Positions 44,032 through 52,797 of a DNA stretch of 64,000 nucleotides are shown one piece after another. Position numbers and translations under genes: made by a program. The notes below the pieces were generated by a model. That model was not told the DNA's origin, did no database searches, and was given only the letters and a program-made list of their open reading frames with translations. The DNA is from Ammoniphilus sp. CFH 90114 (GTDB taxonomy: Bacteria; Bacillota; Bacilli; Aneurinibacillales; RAOX-1), in contig NZ_SDLI01000003.1 in the NCBI RefSeq assembly GCF_004123195.1, positions 62,001 through 126,000 on the forward strand, given 5' to 3'. The first letter of the stretch is position 1; every line of letters starts with the position of its first letter.

Positions 44032-45651
44032 TTACTTCAAAAGCTTCTTAATAGCTACCTCCAGCACGTCTGGTAAGATATCGAAGGCATAATCCTCATC
44101 TAGCCTCTCTGTCCACTTATGAGCATCCCGACCTACCGGACCAATATTTAACACAGGTACATCAAATTCCTCCATCTCCTTAAGTGGTAAAGAATAGCCT
44201 TGATTCCACAATGGCATGTTGTTTACCAACGGGCTCATTTGATCGACAGGGAACTGAAGTCCTGCATAGCTCAAATCCGAAATTCCGCCAAAGTAGTTTT
44301 GCTCCAGCCACTCCAACCCATGGACTACCTTAGCATAATCAACCATATCCTTTACAACCTTTTCAACGAGCGGGTGATTCCTTGAACTGATCGCAGGATA
44401 AAAAGGTGGAGCAAAAAAGACGACAATCATCGGTGCCAAGTCCTTACACAGTATAGCTATTTCATCTACTAAGGAGATTGTCGCATCACGATCATCCTTG
44501 TCACCTCGTGCTGCGGTAACGGTCTGGATAACCTCTTGGACTTTATTCGTTCCGTATACCTCTGTAGCATACTCCATCAGCTCACTAAAGGTCTTGACCT
44601 TTACTTCAACTTCTCCCGGCTTGGATTTCTCCAATCTGGAGAACCGTTCTGATTGCTGCTTGTAGGATTGCTCGATTTGACCAGCGGCTCTCGTGGCGGC
44701 CGTAACCAACAGCTCTTGTAACTCAGTCATCGACCTTTCATACAAAAACAGGTTAAACAAAGTAACCGCACGATGGGGAATCTGTACAGAGTATTCTTCC
44801 TTTAGATCCATTTGAATAAGATTGGTTGGAGGTGGTGTTACTTCGCCCTCCACTACCTCACAAAATTCTGTATTCAACTCCATTTCACAAGTAACTTGTG
44901 AAGCCATTAGGTTTGCATTTAACCCTGAAAAAGGTTCTCCTACATGTGTTTCCTTCCCATAGCATAAGAATCCGGGAAGGATCTTTCCGATGGAGCCAGT
45001 GTAGATATATTGATTTAAATCACCCGGATATCTGGCAAACATCGGCTCTGAATTTAATACAACCTGATATTCCAATTCAAATTCCCGCGCTAGTTCCAAT
45101 AAAGCAGGCACTGCTGCCCTCATACCGACAGAATTGGCTTCCTCATCTGGGACGGCCAATAGTAGAACATTTCCATCCAATTCCCCTAAGGCTGCCTTCT
45201 CCAACATAGACATGTGCATAACTAAACCGCACTTCATATCCATCGTACCTCGTCCGAATAGCCAACGCCCCTGTTCCATATCCTTCTGGACTTGCAGAGG
45301 CATGTCTTGCTTAGACGAGTAGAAAAGCTCCGTCAGCTCTTGCGCATGAAAAGCCTTCTCTTTCCATGAACCGTAATCTTGAACATCGACCACGTCAAAG
45401 TGACTCACCAAAATGACGGTTTTCTTTACCTGTGGATCCCTTTTTACTAGTGCAGTGACCAACTGCCGTCCATCGTCGGTTGGATATAGACGAACATGTC
45501 CTTCATTTAATTGGAAATACTCCAACTTGTTAATCTGCTCTACAATATATTTTGGGATCTCCACTTCTGATATTGATCCTGTAACACTGGGGATTTGTAC
45601 TAGATTTAATAATAGCTCTTTTCGTTGTTCCCTACTTTGCCAACGTTTCAT
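44032..45651 (-). CDS. rocB: RocB-like M20 peptidase, arginine utilisation protein
   Basis: 539 residues, near the ~566 of RocB. M20 metal-site motifs: VILVSHFDVVDVQDYGSW, GRWLFGRGTMDMKCGLVMH and LLAVPDEEANSVGMRAAVP, with a long RocB-type C-terminal part (GGISDLSYAGLQF and NIGPVGRDAHKWTERL). RocB lies with the arginase-pathway genes in Bacillus, and its exact reaction is unsettled. The start has GGGAGGCGCGGAGA. It converges with rocR. Confidence 0.9.
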   Translation of the reverse strand: MKRWQSREQRKELLLNLVQIPSVTGSISEVEIPKYIVEQINKLEYFQLNEGHVRLYPTDDGRQLVTALVKRDPQVKKTVILVSHFDVVDVQDYGSWKEKAFHAQELTELFYSSKQDMPLQVQKDMEQGRWLFGRGTMDMKCGLVMHMSMLEKAALGELDGNVLLLAVPDEEANSVGMRAAVPALLELAREFELEYQVVLNSEPMFARYPGDLNQYIYTGSIGKILPGFLCYGKETHVGEPFSGLNANLMASQVTCEMELNTEFCEVVEGEVTPPPTNLIQMDLKEEYSVQIPHRAVTLFNLFLYERSMTELQELLVTAATRAAGQIEQSYKQQSERFSRLEKSKPGEVEVKVKTFSELMEYATEVYGTNKVQEVIQTVTAARGDKDDRDATISLVDEIAILCKDLAPMIVVFFAPPFYPAISSRNHPLVEKVVKDMVDYAKVVHGLEWLEQNYFGGISDLSYAGLQFPVDQMSPLVNNMPLWNQGYSLPLKEMEEFDVPVLNIGPVGRDAHKWTERLDEDYAFDILPDVLEVAIKKLLK

Positions 45652-45777
45652 TCTCCGCGCCTCCCATTCCTAGTTAGATTATTATACAACTTTCTGAATT
45701 CTACCGCATCCACCTTCCCCAATCTTAAAATCAAGAATATAAGTAGTATAAGACATTCTAACGGTCAGGTGATCCCC

Positions 45778-46842
45778 TTGGAAAAAAGAGTACTTGGCAT
45801 TATGGTCCACCAAGTAAACGATCCTCACCGATTTCACCCCCTCGCCTCCATTGCTCTTGAAGAAGGCTTTTCTACCGTCATTGTGTACACCCCTAAGGAA
45901 GTAAACTTAACCGATCAATTTATTTTTGGCTATATTTATGAATATGGCAGATGGATCAAGCACACTCGACCCTTTCCTTCTATAAATCATGACATAGGCT
46001 ATTATCCAGACTTAGAAACCCTTAACTTGGTAAAAAAAATTAAGAATCATCCACACCTCCCCTTTCTTGGATACGGTCTAGGGAACAAGTGGACCATCCA
46101 ACAGCATTTGCTTCGATCACGCCAGCTATCCCCTTATTTACTACCTACTGCTGCAGCATTGAATTTATCTAGTATTATACCAATGCTAAAAAAACACCAA
46201 ACCGTGATGCTCAAACCCTTGAATGGAAAAGGCGGAACCGGGATTATTAAACTCTCTATTAAAAATCAAGGTTATTCTCTGGAGGAGAACAACAAAGAAG
46301 CAAGGTATGTATCAGAGCAAGAACTCCATCGTATTCTTTCTGAGCTGATTCGCACAGAAAGGTATCTTGTACAAAAATGGATCGACATCCGAGATCATAA
46401 AGGTTCTGTCTACGACATACGAGTGCTTATGCAGAAAAACGGTCTTGGAAAGTGGGTATTAACTGGTATGGGGGTCAGACAGGGCAATCAAGAAAAAATC
46501 ACCTCGAACTTAACAGGGGGCGGTCAGGCTTTTCCTGTTTATCCCTATCTAAAAGAACAGTTTACTGAACCATTAGCGAAGATACTAAACAAGAAAATAG
46601 AACAAATTGCTTATCTTATTCCCAGGTACTTGGAAAAAGCATATCGCAAGAGACTTGTTGAACTCGGCCTTGATATAGCCGTAGACCGGAAGGCAAAAAT
46701 ATGGATTATCGAGGTTAATATTAAACCAGGAAGGACTCTCTGGAGAAAGATCTCCGATTGGGAAGCTGATCGAACCAGTCTGCGCAATCCCATTCAATAT
46801 GCAAAGTATCTGCTGGACAGAATGGAAAAAGGGGCGCCTTAG
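45778..46842 (+). CDS. YheC/YheD-family ATP-grasp protein (endospore coat associated)
   Basis: 354 residues from the TTG at 45778 with CAGGTGAT upstream; a longer frame from 45625 runs into the divergent rocB start region and lacks a ribosome site. ATP-grasp features: LKPLNGKGGTGIIKLS (about residues 140-160), YLVQKWIDIRDHKGSVYDIRVLMQK, and the metal-binding IWIIEVNIKPGRT near the end. YheC and YheD are coat-associated proteins of unknown substrate in B. subtilis. This implies a spore former. Confidence 0.85.
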   Translation: MEKRVLGIMVHQVNDPHRFHPLASIALEEGFSTVIVYTPKEVNLTDQFIFGYIYEYGRWIKHTRPFPSINHDIGYYPDLETLNLVKKIKNHPHLPFLGYGLGNKWTIQQHLLRSRQLSPYLLPTAAALNLSSIIPMLKKHQTVMLKPLNGKGGTGIIKLSIKNQGYSLEENNKEARYVSEQELHRILSELIRTERYLVQKWIDIRDHKGSVYDIRVLMQKNGLGKWVLTGMGVRQGNQEKITSNLTGGGQAFPVYPYLKEQFTEPLAKILNKKIEQIAYLIPRYLEKAYRKRLVELGLDIAVDRKAKIWIIEVNIKPGRTLWRKISDWEADRTSLRNPIQYAKYLLDRMEKGAP

Positions 46843-46849
46843 CGTCCCT

Positions 46850-47551
46850 TTACTTTATAATTGAAAACATCCTTTCGGGGTAATTAGTGCAAATTTGAAT
46901 GCTAGGGTGCAAATTCATCACATGCTCGATCATATTCGTTTCATTAACCGTCCAAGCGATCAAGTCTACGTCCTTAGAGATCATCTCTTCGGCAAAAGCA
47001 CTCGTTAAAAAAGTGTAATCCATAGAAAGAATCGTTGCTCCTGTTTCCTTCAATTGCTCCCATATCATAGTGGGCATGCCGCTCAATATCAGTCCCGTTG
47101 GGGGAGGTGAACTAAGTTCCTTCACTTTACGAATAACTAGATGATCAAAGGACGTAAGACACACTTCTTCTTCCATTTGATTGTCTTTTACTACCTCAAC
47201 TACTCTCTTCTCTATATCAGGATACAAATTACCGGCCGTCTTCAATTCGATATTTACCTTGCACTTCCCTTTGCTCGCATGTAGGACCTCTTCAAGAGTC
47301 GGAATCCTCTCCCCCTTCCCTGCATCCAATCGGGACAACTCCTTATACGTATATTGATAAACAAATCCAGTTCCATTTGTTGTACGGTCTAAGGTAAAAT
47401 CATGTATAACTACAGGAACTCCGTCCTTTGAGAGCTGTACATCAAGCTCTATAGCCTGTATTCGTGGTTCTTGAAAGGCTAATTGGAAAGCAGCCATCGT
47501 ATTTTCTGGTGCTCTTCCCGACCAACCACGATGAGCCATACAAAGATTCAT
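46850..47551 (-). CDS. glycerophosphodiester phosphodiesterase family protein
   Basis: 233 residues, complete GDPD domain: HRGWSGRAPENTMAAF at the N-terminus, the catalytic IELDVQLSKDGVPVVIHDFTLDRTTNGTG (residues 34-62), and IELKT around 100. No signal peptide, so cytoplasmic; GDPDs of this size cleave glycerophosphodiesters to glycerol-3-phosphate and alcohol. It is convergent with the YheC/D gene; a hairpin at about 46828-46853 over the yheC/D stop may serve both. Confidence 0.92.
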   Translation of the reverse strand: MNLCMAHRGWSGRAPENTMAAFQLAFQEPRIQAIELDVQLSKDGVPVVIHDFTLDRTTNGTGFVYQYTYKELSRLDAGKGERIPTLEEVLHASKGKCKVNIELKTAGNLYPDIEKRVVEVVKDNQMEEEVCLTSFDHLVIRKVKELSSPPPTGLILSGMPTMIWEQLKETGATILSMDYTFLTSAFAEEMISKDVDLIAWTVNETNMIEHVMNLHPSIQICTNYPERMFSIIK

Positions 47552-47626
47552 TGCATCAGTCTCCTCTTTGTTTTGGTGTCTACAAATTATTTTATTACTG
47601 TTTCCGAGAAACGAGGGATAAGGAAT

Positions 47627-49507
47627 ATGAAGAAAAGCCTCGGTGTTCTTCTCATCATCCTTTGCATATTGTTATACTCAATCCTATTTATGAATATTAT
47701 CAGGGAAATCCATCTATCACGGCAATTCTCTCACAATCTCAACCAACTCGTTCAACCCGATGAAATCTCTCTTCCTACAAACAGTTTTATGTATGATCGT
47801 CTTGGAGCTCTATTTGAAGAGGTGATCTCAGAGCAAAACCGTCGATATATCTCATGGGAGGAGATTCCCTTCCACGTCATTCATGCCTTTATTGCAACAG
47901 AAGATCAGTATTTCTTTGACCATAAGGGGTTTGATGTGTCAGGAATTACTCGTTCTTTTATTGTAAACATCAAGAAGGATGAGATAGAACAGGGGGGAAG
48001 TACCATAACCCAGCAACTTATACGACATCTGTATCTCAGTAACGAAAAAACAGTGGATCGTAAGTTAAAAGAAGTGCTTCTAGCCTATCAACTTGAAAAA
48101 AAATTAACAAAGCAAGAGATACTTGAATTGTATATCAATGCCGTCTTTTTCCACAATGGCCTCTACGGGATCGAGGCAGCTAGCCAGTTTTATTTCAGCC
48201 GTCCAACTTCACAGTTAACCTTAGCGGAGATTGCTTTTCTCTGTGCTATTCCGAATAATCCATCCTACTATAACCCGCTGAAGAACTTCACTCACACAGT
48301 GGAACGTCAGAAATGGATTCTTCATAGAATGCTGGACATGAAGTTTATTACTTCAACTGAGCTTGAACAGGCTATCCAACAACCTATACAACTAAAAATT
48401 GGACAACCCAAACATTTATTTGCCGATTATTCCACCTATGTCTATCATGAGTTTTATGAGCTTATTTCCATTCAGGAGGGATATAAAGAAGCTTTATTGC
48501 AGGCTGTTAATGATGAAGAGAAAAAAGTCATTCAAGAACGACTAAATCAGCGTGTACAGGAGCTTCTGCATGAGCAAGGGGTCGTCATACATACAGGTCT
48601 TCACCCAGCCGTACAAGAAAAAGCCAAGCAGTTATTGATTCAACATGTACCACAAAAGAAAATTGAAGGGGCCATTGCTGTTATTGACCACGAGAAAAAC
48701 CAAATCCTAGCCTTAATAGGAGGGAAAGACGTGCAGAGACATGGTTTTAATCGTGTCTTCCAAAGCTATCGACAGCCAGGCTCCTCCATTAAGCCTCTTC
48801 TTGTCTATGGACCTTATGTAGAGGCATACAGACCTTCCATTCATTCCATAGTGGCTGCAGAAAATATTTGCATTAATAACTACTGTCCTAAGAATTACGG
48901 CGGCCGCCAATATAGGAAAGTTACGCTAGAAACTGCAGTAAAATATTCGCTTAATACAACAGCTGTCAGATTACTAAGGCAAATAGGCCCAGAGAAAGGA
49001 TTCTCTTATCTAGAGCCCTTTTCCTTTTCTAAAGTAACGGAACAAGATTACCGGCTCCCTGCGGCCCTCGGGGGATTCACCTATGGTATGACTCCATTAG
49101 AGTTGACCAATGCCTACACTACGTTTGCCCATCAGGGTCAATACCTCCCAGCCCGTTCCATAACGAAAGTAACGGATCGGCGAGGCAACCTCTTATATGA
49201 ATGGAAGGAGCAGCCTATTCGTGTTTGGAGTCCACCCGCGAATGAGACAATGCGTACCCTTTTATCTAAGGTCGTCAAAGAAGGAACAGCTAAGACCGCT
49301 GATTTTTCTTCTCCTTACATTGGCGGAAAAACAGGCACCACCGATCAAGTTAAGGATCTATGGTTTATTGGTTTGACGGATCGACACACAGCTGGAATCT
49401 GGTTAGGAAGTGATAAACCGATCAGCTTAGCCTCAGTAGAGAAATCTCATCCTCATCTTCGGGTGTGGAAGGACTTAATGCAGTATGTTTCCTCGGAATT
49501 GAAATAA
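47627..49507 (+). CDS. class A penicillin-binding protein (glycosyltransferase-transpeptidase)
   Basis: 626 residues from the ATG at 47627; the longer reading from 47483 overlaps the divergent GDPD start. N-terminal membrane anchor (about 5-25); GT51 domain with catalytic ED at 91-92 (ATEDQYFFDHKGFD), QGGSTITQQL (121-130) and KLTKQEILELYIN; transpeptidase domain with SxxK in GSSIKP (about 386), SLNTTA and KTGTTD (about 567). It polymerises and crosslinks peptidoglycan outside the membrane. Shorter than PBP1 of B. subtilis, closer to PBP4/PbpG types. Confidence 0.94.
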   Translation: MKKSLGVLLIILCILLYSILFMNIIREIHLSRQFSHNLNQLVQPDEISLPTNSFMYDRLGALFEEVISEQNRRYISWEEIPFHVIHAFIATEDQYFFDHKGFDVSGITRSFIVNIKKDEIEQGGSTITQQLIRHLYLSNEKTVDRKLKEVLLAYQLEKKLTKQEILELYINAVFFHNGLYGIEAASQFYFSRPTSQLTLAEIAFLCAIPNNPSYYNPLKNFTHTVERQKWILHRMLDMKFITSTELEQAIQQPIQLKIGQPKHLFADYSTYVYHEFYELISIQEGYKEALLQAVNDEEKKVIQERLNQRVQELLHEQGVVIHTGLHPAVQEKAKQLLIQHVPQKKIEGAIAVIDHEKNQILALIGGKDVQRHGFNRVFQSYRQPGSSIKPLLVYGPYVEAYRPSIHSIVAAENICINNYCPKNYGGRQYRKVTLETAVKYSLNTTAVRLLRQIGPEKGFSYLEPFSFSKVTEQDYRLPAALGGFTYGMTPLELTNAYTTFAHQGQYLPARSITKVTDRRGNLLYEWKEQPIRVWSPPANETMRTLLSKVVKEGTAKTADFSSPYIGGKTGTTDQVKDLWFIGLTDRHTAGIWLGSDKPISLASVEKSHPHLRVWKDLMQYVSSELK

Positions 49508-49540
49508 GGAATGGCGTGTATACAGCCATTCCTTTTTTCT
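49506..49540 (+). terminator. intrinsic terminator after the PBP gene
   Basis: AAGGAATGGC (49506-49515) pairs perfectly with GCCATTCCTT (49525-49534), followed by a T run; overlaps the stop codon. Confidence 0.85.
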
Positions 49541-49541
49541 A

Positions 49542-50015
49542 CTAAATTCCTATACTTTTCAACAAACCATTATACAACTTAAGCCCGACATAGAAGACAG
49601 TTGAAAAGAACGTAACCCAAAAAAATACATTCATAAAAATTAACCCAATCTTCCTAAAAGGTGTCAATTTTCTCCGCAACTGCTGCAATAAAAAAGCAAA
49701 GGCGATGAAGTTCGCAAGAACGTAAAGAAAGAGGAGCACCCAAATCGAATGAACAAAAAAGATGGAAATTATACTATGGATTAAATAAAATATTCCTCCT
49801 GAATGCCTAGGCACTGTAGGATGCTTATCCCCTTTAGAAAAGAAATACAAAGAGACCTCCAGCATCATATCAGCAATAAGGCGAACCGCAGAGAACAACA
49901 TAAAATAAAGCAAGAACAAAGCAAACCAGAGAGCTAACTTAATGTGACTTTCTGAAAAGACATCCATAAAGCTCTTATATATTCCGAAGTTGGACAGTTC
50001 CTGCAAAATGTACAT
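49542..50015 (-). CDS. hypothetical membrane protein, four helices
   Basis: 157 residues with four hydrophobic segments (about 25-50, 68-85, 90-110, 125-150) and a short basic loop QLRRKLTPFRK. I do not recognise a family. It converges on the PBP gene and shares its terminator region. The upstream region 50016-50186 shows no other gene. Confidence 0.6.
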   Translation of the reverse strand: MYILQELSNFGIYKSFMDVFSESHIKLALWFALFLLYFMLFSAVRLIADMMLEVSLYFFSKGDKHPTVPRHSGGIFYLIHSIISIFFVHSIWVLLFLYVLANFIAFAFLLQQLRRKLTPFRKIGLIFMNVFFWVTFFSTVFYVGLKLYNGLLKSIGI

Positions 50016-50186
50016 CTCTGCATTAATGGAGAAAGCCGTACTAAACAGTAAAATAGAAAAGAAGGTTAGATAATGAGTAAAATAGGGTATTTTCTTCAGT
50101 TTCCTTCACAGCCTATCTTGATTTGTTTTTCTTTTACTTACTATACAAAGTGGATAAACAACTGTAAAGAAAACCCTGACTAAGAG

Positions 50187-50229
50187 AAAAAAGTAGAGCT
50201 CCTCCTAAACTTAAGGATAAGCCCTACTT
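50187..50229 (-). terminator. terminator after the second ferredoxin gene
   Basis: AAGTAG (50191-50196) pairs with CTACTT (50224-50229), with inner AGCT.CCT/AGG.AGC pairing; the A6 at 50187-50192 provides the minus-strand U tract. Confidence 0.65.
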
Positions 50230-50238
50230 CTTCATCAT

Positions 50239-50535
50239 CTACTCCTGTTTTAACTCAATATCATCTTGAATGAATAACTGGCAACATAAACGGTAACCGT
50301 CTTCAAGTTGTTCCTTAAGCATCTTCTCTTCTTTCCAATTCGGTGGTGCCAACGCTTCTGCGCCATCTAGGATTTGAACCTTGCACTTCGTGCATTTTCC
50401 CATCCCGCAACCGTACTTCAAATGTGGAAATTTCTTAATACCCGCCAGTACAACTAAGTTGCTATTCTCCTTTACTTCCTGCTCATGCAACTCACCGTTG
50501 CCATAATGAAATTTTACTTGAGGCATATCATTCAC
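50239..50535 (-). CDS. [2Fe-2S] ferredoxin
   Basis: 98 residues, plant-type fold: CGMGKCTKCKVQIL (about 43-56; C-x4-C-x2-C) and the last cysteine in YRLCCQ near 84. Single gene divergent from terC. It shares the LDGAEALAPPNWKE region with the other two ferredoxins, so the three are paralogues. The electron partner is not shown by the neighbours. Confidence 0.92.
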   Translation of the reverse strand: MNDMPQVKFHYGNGELHEQEVKENSNLVVLAGIKKFPHLKYGCGMGKCTKCKVQILDGAEALAPPNWKEEKMLKEQLEDGYRLCCQLFIQDDIELKQE

Positions 50536-50753
50536 TCTCCTTGTCCATCTATATTGTGAACCTCTTATTTGTTATATATAAACTGTGTTAACGATAATAA
50601 TATTCTTGGTATACAATATACAGTATTCCGACTATTAAATCAACTACTTTTTCTTTTGATTTTATAGAAATAGAGCCGTTTTTTGGCAAGCGTCTTCTTT
50701 TCATGTTTGGGATAGACTATTTTCTAAAGACCATTAACATGGGAGTGAAGACA

Positions 50754-51434
50754 ATGGATTTTTTCTCCGCTCAGTTTTTTTCCGCGTTGCTTGCGATTAT
50801 TGTAATCGACTTAGTTTTAGCTGGAGATAATGCGATCGTTATTGGTATGGCAGCACGTAACCTTCCCAAAGAACATCAAAGAAAAGTAATCTTCTGGGGC
50901 ACCGCCGGTGCCATTGTGGTTCGTGCCCTTGCTACCTTGGCTGTTGTTTGGTTGTTGCGTATTCCTGGGCTTCTTTTAGCGGGTGGCTTACTCCTTATCT
51001 GGATTGCCTACAAGCTATTGACTGACGAAAAAGATCATGAAAATGTTAGCGCCGGTGATAATATCGCTGCAGCCATTAGAACCATTATTATTGCCGATAC
51101 GGTAATGGGACTAGATAATGTATTAGCCGTCGCTGGTGCTGCACACGGAAGCTTCTTACTTGTTGTTTTAGGGTTAATTATCAGTGTGCCAATTATGGTT
51201 TGGGGTAGCACCATGATCGTAAAATTAATCGAACGCTATCCCGTTATTATTTACATCGGCTCTGGTGTGTTAGCCTTAACAGCAGCCAAAATGATCGTTA
51301 AAGAACCCTTTATTGCAAATTACATTGGAGACAATGCTCTTATTCGGTGGGGATTTGCAGTCCTTGTGATTATTGGAGTGCTTGCCCTTGGAAGAATGAA
51401 AAAACAAGCGAATGCGATGAAGCCGGCTGCTTAG
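50754..51434 (+). CDS. TerC-family membrane protein (YjbE-like)
   Basis: 226 residues from the ATG at 50754 behind GGGAGTGAAG; starts at 50703 and 50739 are in frame but poorer. Seven hydrophobic segments, with the two TerC acidic motifs DLVLAGDNAIVIGMAARNLP (about 20-40) and DTVMGLDNVLAVAGAA (about 120-135). TerC proteins are linked to Mn2+ export and metallation of secreted enzymes. I looked for a yybP-ykoY manganese riboswitch upstream and did not find it. Confidence 0.92.
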   Translation: MDFFSAQFFSALLAIIVIDLVLAGDNAIVIGMAARNLPKEHQRKVIFWGTAGAIVVRALATLAVVWLLRIPGLLLAGGLLLIWIAYKLLTDEKDHENVSAGDNIAAAIRTIIIADTVMGLDNVLAVAGAAHGSFLLVVLGLIISVPIMVWGSTMIVKLIERYPVIIYIGSGVLALTAAKMIVKEPFIANYIGDNALIRWGFAVLVIIGVLALGRMKKQANAMKPAA

Positions 51435-51439
51435 AAAGA

Positions 51440-51904
51440 CTAGTTTCGACTAGTCTTTTCTGATGTATACGGCCCTCTAAGCCATTTCCAAATCTGGAGA
51501 AGTACGGTAAAATAACCTATCATAAAAAGGGCAGATAAAATGGGATGCCATCCTTTCTTAATGGAAACAACATCAATCTTGAATAATAACTGAAGATAGC
51601 CAAACATGAGTAAAGACCACAATAAGGTGTACACCCCTACCCTCTTTGAAGGAAGATATTGAATGTAAAAGTAAGCGACAATGGGCCATACCGTTAAATC
51701 AGCGCTAATAGGCAACCATAATGCCGAATTTTTCGCTCCATGGATATGCCAAAGTTCTAGCCAATCAATTACGATATAATGCTCTAAGAATCTCAGATAA
51801 ATGCCAGTAAAAATAATCGGAACTAGCTCACGGAACCGATTAAAATCAGCAAATTTTAAAAAAATAATAAGAGATATGAGTTCAATTACAATCAATGTTA
51901 CCAT
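51440..51904 (-). CDS. CBO0543-like four/five-helix membrane protein
   Basis: 154 residues, five hydrophobic segments, with short motifs FRELVPIIFTGIYLRFLEH, LWHIHG and DLTVWPIVAYFYIQYLP. The arrangement and motifs resemble the CBO0543 family of uncharacterised Bacillales and Clostridium membrane proteins. It diverges from a clear paralogue at 51968 (DFSVYPVVAYLFTQ). Function unknown. Confidence 0.72.
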   Translation of the reverse strand: MVTLIVIELISLIIFLKFADFNRFRELVPIIFTGIYLRFLEHYIVIDWLELWHIHGAKNSALWLPISADLTVWPIVAYFYIQYLPSKRVGVYTLLWSLLMFGYLQLLFKIDVVSIKKGWHPILSALFMIGYFTVLLQIWKWLRGPYTSEKTSRN

Positions 51905-51967
51905 AGCATCCCCCGGTTATTTGGGCTATTTATTGATAATATACCCAATATGTTAGGAGAACCCTCT

Positions 51968-52447
51968 ATGTATTTTATTGTTCTGTTTTTTGCTTCCTGG
52001 ATCTGGTTCTATAAGAAAGCGGATAATTCTCGAATTCGAGAATTATATGGGGTTATGATTTACACAAGCTTCCTTGCCTTATGGACGGACCTCATTATGG
52101 TTCACTATAAGCTTTGGTCCTATCACGGATTGCCGCATTCTAAGTACCTCATCCCTCTGCTTCTGGACTTTAGTGTGTACCCTGTTGTTGCTTATCTTTT
52201 TACTCAAGATGCTCCTCTTGCGTGGGGAGGCATCATCAAACGCGTGGTTGGATGGACCTTTTTTTCTGTTCTGTTAGAATGGGTTACCCTCATTACTGGA
52301 CACATTCAGCACCATAAATGGTGGACTTTAGGATTTTCTTTAGTTTCAGACATATTAATCTATCTATCCATTTGGGCTATTTATCGGCTTTATCGCCCAG
52401 CTTACATACATAATCAGCTATCAAAAAGGGGAAATTTTCAGCCATGA
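51968..52447 (+). CDS. CBO0543-like membrane protein, paralogue
   Basis: 159 residues from the ATG at 51968 behind TAGGAGAAC; an ATG at 51950 precedes that site. Five hydrophobic segments with RIRELYGVMIYTSFLALWTD, LWSYHG and DFSVYPVVAYLF, matching the divergent neighbour. Its TGA overlaps the next ATG (ATGA), so it is translationally coupled to a [2Fe-2S] ferredoxin. That coupling hints at a redox role, but nothing in the protein itself shows one. Confidence 0.72.
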   Translation: MYFIVLFFASWIWFYKKADNSRIRELYGVMIYTSFLALWTDLIMVHYKLWSYHGLPHSKYLIPLLLDFSVYPVVAYLFTQDAPLAWGGIIKRVVGWTFFSVLLEWVTLITGHIQHHKWWTLGFSLVSDILIYLSIWAIYRLYRPAYIHNQLSKRGNFQP

Positions 52448-52746
52448 AGCAACTATCGATTTCTGTCTTTAACAATGATTGCAAAAGGTTTTCTTTAGAC
52501 TACCAACCCGGTCTCCTTTTATTGGAGACTGTCAATGAACCCTTTAGCGATCCTAAACGCGAAGGCATTCCTTTCATTTGTAGAAAAGGAGCTTGCCGCA
52601 GCTGTGTCGTCCATGTATTAGAGGGCAGCGAACTTTTAGTTCCCCCTACTCCACTTGAACAGAGAGCGCTTCAAGTGGGTAAAACCACCATTGCAGGAGG
52701 CTACCGCCTGGCTTGTATGACTCGATTCAAAGAAGAGTTGGAGTGA
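52444..52746 (+). CDS. [2Fe-2S] ferredoxin coupled to a membrane protein gene
   Basis: 100 residues; cluster cysteines in CRKGACRSCVVHV (about 46-58) and YRLACM near 89. A middle section LEGSELLVPPTPLEQRAL aligns with the other ferredoxins in the window. Overlaps the upstream CBO0543-like gene by four nt. Electron partner unknown. Confidence 0.9.
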   Translation: MKQLSISVFNNDCKRFSLDYQPGLLLLETVNEPFSDPKREGIPFICRKGACRSCVVHVLEGSELLVPPTPLEQRALQVGKTTIAGGYRLACMTRFKEELE

Positions 52747-52764
52747 GTGGGCAAGCATTAAACT

Positions 52765-52789
52765 AGGCCCGCTTGTAATAAGCGGGCCT
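52765..52789. terminator. hairpin between convergent ferredoxin and pepF
   Basis: AGGCCCGCTT (52765-52774) pairs with AAGCGGGCCT (52780-52789). GC-rich 10-bp stem with little U tract; likely serves both convergent genes. Confidence 0.7.
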
Positions 52790-52797
52790 CTCCATAA

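Noticed and set aside
45625-45777. N-terminal extension of the YheC/D protein
   Set aside because: The extension lies over the divergent rocB start, is low in motif content and has no ribosome site; TTG 45778 has one.
50536-50753. yybP-ykoY manganese riboswitch before terC
   Set aside because: The conserved core of that riboswitch is not present in the 218 nt upstream.
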